DNA of 10,949 nt from Desulfuromonadaceae bacterium (lineage in GTDB: Bacteria; Desulfobacterota; Desulfuromonadia; Geobacterales; Pseudopelobacteraceae). This document shows, in pieces, positions 6,217 to 10,949 of this stretch (the stretch's first letter is position 1; each line of letters begins with the position of its first letter). A program made the translations under genes and the position numbers. The stretch is taken from contig JAQUCQ010000080.1 of the NCBI GenBank assembly GCA_028686145.1, forward strand, positions 1 through 10,949, given 5' to 3'. The notes under the pieces are model-generated. The model was not told the DNA's origin, ran no database searches, and was given only the letters and a program-made list of their open reading frames with translations.

Positions 6217-7967
6217 TGACACCTGTTTTAAAACGCACATTTGCATATTTTATCCCTTATTGGCACTTGTTATTGTTTTCCGCTCTCTGTTCTCTTGTGG
6301 TCGGTGCAATGGATGGCGCGTTTGCCTACCTTGTTGAACCTGTTCTAAAGAAAATCTTTGCCGGCAAGGATGCAAGCATTTTCCTATTAGTACCGATCGG
6401 AATTATTGCACTTTTTGCGGTACGCGGCATCTGCCGCTACATTTATGACGCTACCATCAAGCTTGCCGGCCAGAAAGCCATCCAGGATATTCGCAACGAC
6501 CTGTATTGCAGTACCATCAGCCAGGACATGGCCTTTTTTCACCGCAAGGCGACCGGTGACCTGATGTCCAGCATGACCAACGATATTACCACCATGCAGG
6601 AAGGAATGAGTCAGGTGGTTACCGGGCTTTTCCGCGATCTAATTTCTTTTGCCGCACTTCTTGGTGTCATTTTCTACCGCAACTGGCAACTGGCGATCAT
6701 AACGTTTGTGGTTATTCCCATGACCGCCTACCCAGCCCAGCTTATAGGGAAGAAGATCAAGAACTCGGCCCGCCGCAGCCTTGATGTCATGGGCGGTATC
6801 GGCGTCATCATGCAAGAGAGTTTTTCAGGCATCAAAGTAATCAAGGCGTTTGGCCTCGAGCGTCAATCAACCGAACGCTTCCAACACAAGAATAGTGAAT
6901 ATCTTCACCAATTAAAGCGCTATATTAAATACTCTTCCCTCGCCACTCCCATCTCCGAGATGATTACTTCGCTGGGCATTGCAACAGTCGTATATATCGG
7001 CGGAAAGCAGGTGATCTCAGGGTATATGAGCGCCTCGGAGTTTTTCTCATTCGTTGCCGCCATGATCATGCTGTATACCCCGCTCAAAAAACTGCAGTCC
7101 TCATATAATGTTGTTCAACGCTCCGCAGGTGCTGCAGAACGGGTATTCAACCTGCTGGATGAAAAGCCATCGATCACAAACAACAGCGCGGCAACATCAA
7201 TAAACCGCTCGAGCGGTAGGGTTGAATTCAGGGATGTTTCCTTTGGCTATGCCGACGAGCCTATTCTCCAAAGCATCTCCCTGAATGTCGCAAGCAATCA
7301 GATGGTAGCCTTGGTCGGACCGTCAGGCAGCGGGAAAACCACTTTGATTGCACTTCTCATGCGCCTTTACGATGTCAATAATGGACAGATTCTGCTGGAT
7401 GGAATTGACATCCGTGACATCACGCTTGAATCCCTCAATAATCAATTTGCACTAGTTGACCAAGAGACTACGCTCTTTAATGACACCATTGCCAACAACA
7501 TACGCTACGGCAAGCCAGGCGCCACACAGGAAGAAGTAGAAACAGCGGCGGCAACGGCCTTTGCCCACGATTTCATCAGCCAGTTGCCCGAGAGCTATAA
7601 AACTAATATCGGTGACCGAGGCATACGGCTTTCCGGCGGACAGCGACAACGCATCTGCATTGCCAGAGCTCTCCTGAAAAATGCTCCCATATTAATTTTG
7701 GATGAAGCGACCAGCGCCCTGGACACAGAGAGCGAGCAGATGGTACAGAAAGCATTGGACAACCTGATGGCGAACCGGACTACATTCGTGATTGCCCACC
7801 GTCTTTCTACAGTTTTGCATGCTGACAAGATTCTTGTCCTCGAAGATGGCCGAATCATTGAAAGCGGCTCGCATGATGACCTGCTTAAGAGCAGCGGTCT
7901 CTACAGCAGGCTGTATTCGTTGCAGTTCGTCGACCATGATTCTGCCGAAATCACACATGAACCATGA
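6216..7967 (+). CDS. msbA: Lipid A export ATP-binding/permease protein MsbA
   Basis: MsbA is a homodimeric ABC exporter that flips core-lipid A to the periplasmic leaflet of the inner membrane. The 583-residue protein (E. coli 582) is a half-transporter. Six membrane segments fall at roughly 14-37, 55-75, 135-155, 157-178, 244-265 and 273-292, followed by a nucleotide-binding domain from about 335. Walker A GPSGSGKTT is at 368-376, the LSGGQ signature at 472-476, Walker B with the catalytic Glu (ILDEATSALD) at about 494-503, and the H-loop His at 528 (IAHRLS). All catalytic residues are intact. A general multidrug exporter of the same fold is possible by sequence alone, but the location between lpxB and the acyltransferase gene makes MsbA very likely. 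The start codon overlaps the lpxB stop by one base, and the stop overlaps the next start (ATGA). Confidence 0.92.
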   Translation: MTPVLKRTFAYFIPYWHLLLFSALCSLVVGAMDGAFAYLVEPVLKKIFAGKDASIFLLVPIGIIALFAVRGICRYIYDATIKLAGQKAIQDIRNDLYCSTISQDMAFFHRKATGDLMSSMTNDITTMQEGMSQVVTGLFRDLISFAALLGVIFYRNWQLAIITFVVIPMTAYPAQLIGKKIKNSARRSLDVMGGIGVIMQESFSGIKVIKAFGLERQSTERFQHKNSEYLHQLKRYIKYSSLATPISEMITSLGIATVVYIGGKQVISGYMSASEFFSFVAAMIMLYTPLKKLQSSYNVVQRSAGAAERVFNLLDEKPSITNNSAATSINRSSGRVEFRDVSFGYADEPILQSISLNVASNQMVALVGPSGSGKTTLIALLMRLYDVNNGQILLDGIDIRDITLESLNNQFALVDQETTLFNDTIANNIRYGKPGATQEEVETAAATAFAHDFISQLPESYKTNIGDRGIRLSGGQRQRICIARALLKNAPILILDEATSALDTESEQMVQKALDNLMANRTTFVIAHRLSTVLHADKILVLEDGRIIESGSHDDLLKSSGLYSRLYSLQFVDHDSAEITHEP

Positions 7968-8878
7968 AACGAATCAACTGGGCCATTCAGGCCATTCTCT
8001 TTTATCTTTTCACATTTTTTGTCGCCGCGTTTCCTCGTTCCCAAACAAACCGTATCGGCAGATATATCGGCACACTTCTGTACAATATTCTGCATTCACG
8101 CAGAACCATTGCAATTGACAACATCAGGCAGGCACTTCCCTACATGCAGTGCCACCCTGCCTGGACAGGCATGTTTGAGACAGCCGAACAGATTGCCTTG
8201 GCAACGTTTATAAACTTGGGCATATCAATAGTTGAAATTTGCCGATTATATCATGGCAAGGGCGACATACTGATTGATACCATTGATGTTGTGGGACAAG
8301 AGAATCTCTTTTCAGCTCGTGAAAAGCATAACGGGATCATCTTTGTTGGCGGCCACTGCGGTAACTGGGAACTGATGTCTTTATCCCTCAAAAAACTGTT
8401 CAATGAGAATGTTTATGCCATTGTTCGCCCCCAAAACAATCCATACCTGAATAAACTGGTTGAAAAGATTCGGATGAACTACGGCAACAAAGTTATATAT
8501 AAAGCGGCTGCGTTAAGACCTATTCTCAGTATCATTAAAAATAACGGTTCAATTGGTATGCTGGTTGACCAAGCAATGTTTGAAGACAATGGCGTTTTAA
8601 TCGAGTTTTTAGGCAGAAAGGCCTGGGCCAATAAGGCTCCAGCAATAATAGCCCATAAAACGGGAGTTCCACTCGTTCCAGTATTCATCCACCGCGCAGA
8701 AGGCCGGCATGTGCTGACAATTCATCCCGAGTATGCACTGTGCGGTGATCGCACCGATGATGGCATCAGAGGAGACATTCAAGCACTGTCACGATATCTC
8801 GAAGAGTTTATCTGCGCTCACCCGGCTGACTGGTACTGGGTTCATCGCCGGTGGAAACGTGCAGGGGAACAGATATGA
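7964..8878 (+). CDS. lpxL: LpxL/HtrB-family lipid A late acyltransferase
   Basis: The 304-residue protein (E. coli LpxL 306) belongs to the lysophospholipid acyltransferase-like superfamily. A hydrophobic N-terminal anchor (about 7-24) precedes the cytoplasmic catalytic domain. The H-X4-E catalytic motif is His131-Glu136 in GGHCGNWEL. A VDQ segment follows at 201-203, and the C-terminal ADWYWVHRRWK block (288-298) is a hallmark of the family. These enzymes transfer a fatty acyl chain from acyl-ACP to the 3-hydroxyl of a primary acyl chain of lipid A, usually after Kdo addition. The sequence alone does not show which primary chain is used or the chain length, so LpxL is a family-level name. 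The ATG overlaps the msbA stop (ATGA), and there is no good ribosome site, which suggests translation by coupling. It is the only late acyltransferase seen in the window. Confidence 0.88.
   Translation: MKRINWAIQAILFYLFTFFVAAFPRSQTNRIGRYIGTLLYNILHSRRTIAIDNIRQALPYMQCHPAWTGMFETAEQIALATFINLGISIVEICRLYHGKGDILIDTIDVVGQENLFSAREKHNGIIFVGGHCGNWELMSLSLKKLFNENVYAIVRPQNNPYLNKLVEKIRMNYGNKVIYKAAALRPILSIIKNNGSIGMLVDQAMFEDNGVLIEFLGRKAWANKAPAIIAHKTGVPLVPVFIHRAEGRHVLTIHPEYALCGDRTDDGIRGDIQALSRYLEEFICAHPADWYWVHRRWKRAGEQI
8863..8868 (+). promoter_or_regulatory. Shine-Dalgarno site that sets the PAP2 phosphatase start
   Basis: AGGGGA lies 6 bases before the ATG at 8875, which overlaps the acyltransferase stop (ATGA). 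An in-frame GTG at 8851 would add eight residues and would read through this site, so 8875 is preferred. Confidence 0.65.
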
Positions 8879-9636
8879 ATTTCAACTCTGAAAAGCCGGA
8901 CAGGTGCAGTAGTGAGATTATTTCCTGCAAAAAAAAGAAAGGGAATAACATCAAAATCACTAACGTGTTGGATTTCGCAATTCCAGTGATTATCCTCGTT
9001 GTAGGTACAATATTGATTGCCGCCACCGGTGCCGATCTGAAAATGTCGGGGTTATTCTGCATCGACGGCACGTGGCCGGTCGGAAATCAGCAACCATGGC
9101 ACCTGTTGTATCTGTTGGACCGGTGGCCAGCAGTTATTCTGGCCGTGTGCGGGTTGATTGCCGCTCTTGCCGACAGCTTTTATAAACTACGACGTGGCTG
9201 GATTCGACCGGGACTCTTTCTTGTCATCCTTCTGGCACTTGGCCCGGGACTGCTCGTGAATTCCGTTTTCAAAGAGTATTGGGGGCGGCCGCGGCCCCGC
9301 GAAATCGTGCAGTTTGGCGGCACGAAAGAGTTCCTGCAACCCTGGCAAAAGGGGATTGCTCATAAAGGCCGTTCTTTTCCTTCAGGACACTCATCAGCCG
9401 CTTTTTATCTGTCAGCACCTTTCTTTATATTTCGGCGGCGTAAACCCCGTACGGCAGCACTCTGGATGACAGGAGGACTGATCTTCGGTATCCTCATGAG
9501 CATTGCCCGCATTGCCCAGGGTGGGCATTTTTTGAGTGATACGCTATGGGCCTGGGGGATGGTACAATTGACAGCGGTTGCACTGTATTACCTGCTGCAT
9601 CTTGACCGAGACGAAGCGCAATCGGCAGCACCATAG
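8875..9636 (+). CDS. PAP2-family membrane phosphatase, candidate lipid A phosphatase
   Basis: From ATG 8875 the protein has 253 residues. A basic N-terminus (CKKKKGNN near 18-25) is followed by several membrane segments (about 32-52, 84-100, 112-132, 172-187, 195-212 and 224-242). All three PAP2 catalytic motifs are intact. The K-X6-RP motif runs from K133 to R140-P141 (KEYWGRPRP), PSGH is at 169-172, and R-X5-H-X3-D is R212/H218/D222 (ARIAQGGHFLSD). PAP2 enzymes act on lipid phosphates at the periplasmic face. LpxE and LpxF remove the 1- and 4'-phosphates of lipid A, LpxT transfers a phosphate, and PgpB/undecaprenyl-PP phosphatases act on other lipids. Position between a late acyltransferase and kdtA favours a lipid A substrate, but site specificity cannot be read from the sequence. 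An A8 run at 8929-8936 lies early in the coding region. The gene ends 8 bases before kdtA. Confidence 0.85.
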   Translation: MNFNSEKPDRCSSEIISCKKKKGNNIKITNVLDFAIPVIILVVGTILIAATGADLKMSGLFCIDGTWPVGNQQPWHLLYLLDRWPAVILAVCGLIAALADSFYKLRRGWIRPGLFLVILLALGPGLLVNSVFKEYWGRPRPREIVQFGGTKEFLQPWQKGIAHKGRSFPSGHSSAAFYLSAPFFIFRRRKPRTAALWMTGGLIFGILMSIARIAQGGHFLSDTLWAWGMVQLTAVALYYLLHLDRDEAQSAAP

Positions 9637-9644
9637 TCATATCC

Positions 9645-10934
9645 ATGTTTTTTTTCGCCTACAACATACTCTCCATCTTTCTGCTTGTTCCTGTTGTCAT
9701 TTATCATCTCTACCGTTCCGTCAGCCGTGGAAGACGACCTGCATTTCGCGAACGCTTTGGCTTTATGCGCGCCAGAGATTTGACACATATCGGAAACAGG
9801 CCCGTGATCTGGCTGCACGCCGTCTCGGTGGGGGAGGCAATTGCTGCCAGACCGCTGCTTAAAGCGCTCCGCGAGCAATATCCCGGCTATGCCATTCTTG
9901 TTTCCAACACGACTGAAACCGGGAGGGCGATCAGCTCGACCTTCCCGGAAAAAGATCTTTGTATTTATTTTCCATTTGACTTTTTGCCAGCCGTCCGCAA
10001 CACATTGAACCGTATCAGACCAAAGCTGATTATTATCATGGAGACAGAAATCTGGCCGAATTTCACCCGTGAAGCAACCACCCACGGTATCCCGATCATT
10101 CTGGTTAATGGGCGAATATCCGATCGGTCATTCAGCCGCTATCTAAAATTCGACTGGTTCTTCCGCCCCGCACTACAAATGTTTTCCTGTCTCTGCATGC
10201 AAACGGAAACAGATCGGCAACGAATCATTACTATTGGTGCATCGCCTGAACGAACAGTGGCAATCGGCAATCTCAAGTACGACATTCCCTCCCATCTCGT
10301 TCAGGACGAAGAAAAAGCGGAGCTACGAGGTCGGTATGGTATACCGGGCGACCTCACAGTCATGACAGCCGGCAGCACCCATCCAGGCGAAGAGGGATAC
10401 GTCCTTGCTGCATATCAGGAACTTGTGACAACATTTAAAAACTTTTTCCTTGTACTTGTCCCACGCCATCCCGAGCGAGCCAATGAGGTTGTAGCTTTGC
10501 TGGAGCAAATGGGCCTGTCATACCGACGGCGCACTGCTATAAAGACCTCTGGAGCGATAGCGTTTCAAGGCGGAATGGTACTGCTGGTCGACACCATCGG
10601 AGAAATGATGGATCTGTATGCCCTGTCTGACTTTGCCTTCGTCGGCGGCAGTCTGGTCCCCACCGGTGGTCACAACCTGCTTGAACCCGCCTCGCTTGCT
10701 ATACCCTGCATCTTTGGTCCCAATATGGATAATTTCCGGGAGATTGCAGATCTGGTTCTACAGTATGGAGCCGGTATCAAGGCTGAAACGGTCGCAGACC
10801 TTACAAAATCCTGCAGGGCGCTTATCACCAGCGCAGAGCTGAGAATGGTCTTGGGACAAAATGGGTTAAAGATGATGAGAGATGCCGGTGGAGCCACCAG
10901 CCGGCATATTGACGTAATTTCAAGGTATCTATGA
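9645..10934 (+). CDS. waaA: 3-deoxy-D-manno-octulosonic acid (Kdo) transferase KdtA/WaaA
   Basis: This GT30 enzyme adds Kdo from CMP-Kdo to the lipid A precursor. The 429-residue protein (E. coli 425) has an N-terminal membrane anchor (about 5-23) and a two-domain glycosyltransferase fold. WLHAVSVGE (56-64) contains the catalytic Glu64, equivalent to E. coli Glu60. METEIWPNF (132-140), NGRISDRS (155-162), GNLKYD (208-213), GSTHPGEE (243-250), PRHPER (273-278) and the long GGSLVPTGGHNLLEP motif (334-348) follow in the expected order. Whether it adds one, two or more Kdo residues cannot be judged here. No clear ribosome site precedes the ATG, which is followed at once by a run of eight T. The stop overlaps the next ATG (ATGA). 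Confidence 0.95.
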   Translation: MFFFAYNILSIFLLVPVVIYHLYRSVSRGRRPAFRERFGFMRARDLTHIGNRPVIWLHAVSVGEAIAARPLLKALREQYPGYAILVSNTTETGRAISSTFPEKDLCIYFPFDFLPAVRNTLNRIRPKLIIIMETEIWPNFTREATTHGIPIILVNGRISDRSFSRYLKFDWFFRPALQMFSCLCMQTETDRQRIITIGASPERTVAIGNLKYDIPSHLVQDEEKAELRGRYGIPGDLTVMTAGSTHPGEEGYVLAAYQELVTTFKNFFLVLVPRHPERANEVVALLEQMGLSYRRRTAIKTSGAIAFQGGMVLLVDTIGEMMDLYALSDFAFVGGSLVPTGGHNLLEPASLAIPCIFGPNMDNFREIADLVLQYGAGIKAETVADLTKSCRALITSAELRMVLGQNGLKMMRDAGGATSRHIDVISRYL

Positions 10935-10949
10935 AAAATTCCTTCTCAC
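10931..10949 (+). CDS. First codons of a downstream gene, unidentified (possibly lpxK)
   Basis: An ATG at 10931 overlaps the kdtA stop as ATGA, the same junction style used at four other places in this window, and AAGG at 10922-10925 lies 5 bases upstream. Only MKNSFS can be read, which is too little for any identification. lpxK (tetraacyldisaccharide 4'-kinase) often follows kdtA and is otherwise missing here, so it is a reasonable guess. A second late acyltransferase or a core glycosyltransferase is also possible. Confidence 0.45.

Noticed and set aside
7204..7217. Perfect 14-bp palindrome ACCGCTCGAGCGGT inside msbA
   Set aside because: A 14-bp palindrome is expected about 0.7 times by chance in a window of this size, and it lies in coding sequence for the linker before the nucleotide-binding domain, with no other operator sign.
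8851..8874. GTG start for the PAP2 gene, eight codons upstream
   Set aside because: The AGGGGA site at 8863-8868 fits the ATG at 8875 and the ATGA overlap, matching the other junctions.
9281..9300. Very GC-rich stretch with a NotI-type 8-base palindrome in the PAP2 gene
   Set aside because: It encodes the WGRPRPR part of catalytic motif 1 (Gly, Arg and Pro codons are GC-rich), so no separate signal is needed.

Overview
The window is one continuous plus-strand gene run for outer-membrane and lipopolysaccharide (lipid A) assembly. It comes from a Gram-negative bacterium of moderate GC content. The order bamA end - skp - lpxD - fabZ - lpxA - gnnA-like - gnnB-like - lpxB - msbA - lpxL-like - PAP2 phosphatase - kdtA, and the style of the proteins, fit best with Desulfobacterota/Desulfuromonadia (Geobacter-like). 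That assignment is an impression from gene order and protein similarity recalled from memory, not a computed placement.

Layout. Bases 1-25 are the last codons of a beta-barrel protein, probably BamA. Bases 26-123 are the only intergenic region of note and hold a perfect 12-bp stem-loop and the skp ribosome site. Then follow skp (124-639), lpxD (644-1696), fabZ (1698-2141), a 47-bp gap with no clear signal beyond the lpxA ribosome site, and lpxA (2189-2968). A Gfo/Idh/MocA dehydrogenase (2965-3987) and a DegT-family PLP aminotransferase (3984-5078) sit where many bacteria carry lpxI. They are followed by lpxB (5071-6216, TTG start), msbA (6216-7967), a late acyltransferase (7964-8878), a PAP2 phosphatase (8875-9636), kdtA/waaA (9645-10934), and the first codons of a further gene at 10931. 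No stretch over 300 bases lacks a gene. There are no tRNAs, rRNAs, mobile elements or CRISPR arrays. Most junctions overlap (ATGA or TAATG) or are separated by under 10 bases, so the genes are probably co-transcribed and translationally coupled.

How the genes work together. Skp and BamA handle outer-membrane proteins. FabZ serves the 3-hydroxyacyl-ACP pool used by LpxA and LpxD. The dehydrogenase/aminotransferase pair resembles GnnA/GnnB, which convert UDP-GlcNAc to UDP-GlcNAc3N, so LpxA would place its acyl chain on nitrogen instead of oxygen. LpxB joins the two sugars, KdtA adds Kdo, the LpxL-like enzyme adds a secondary acyl chain, and MsbA flips the product across the inner membrane. The PAP2 protein may remove a lipid A phosphate. 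The most interesting prediction is a lipid A built on 2,3-diamino sugars with amide-linked primary chains, possibly dephosphorylated. lpxC, lpxH/lpxI and lpxK are not in the window.
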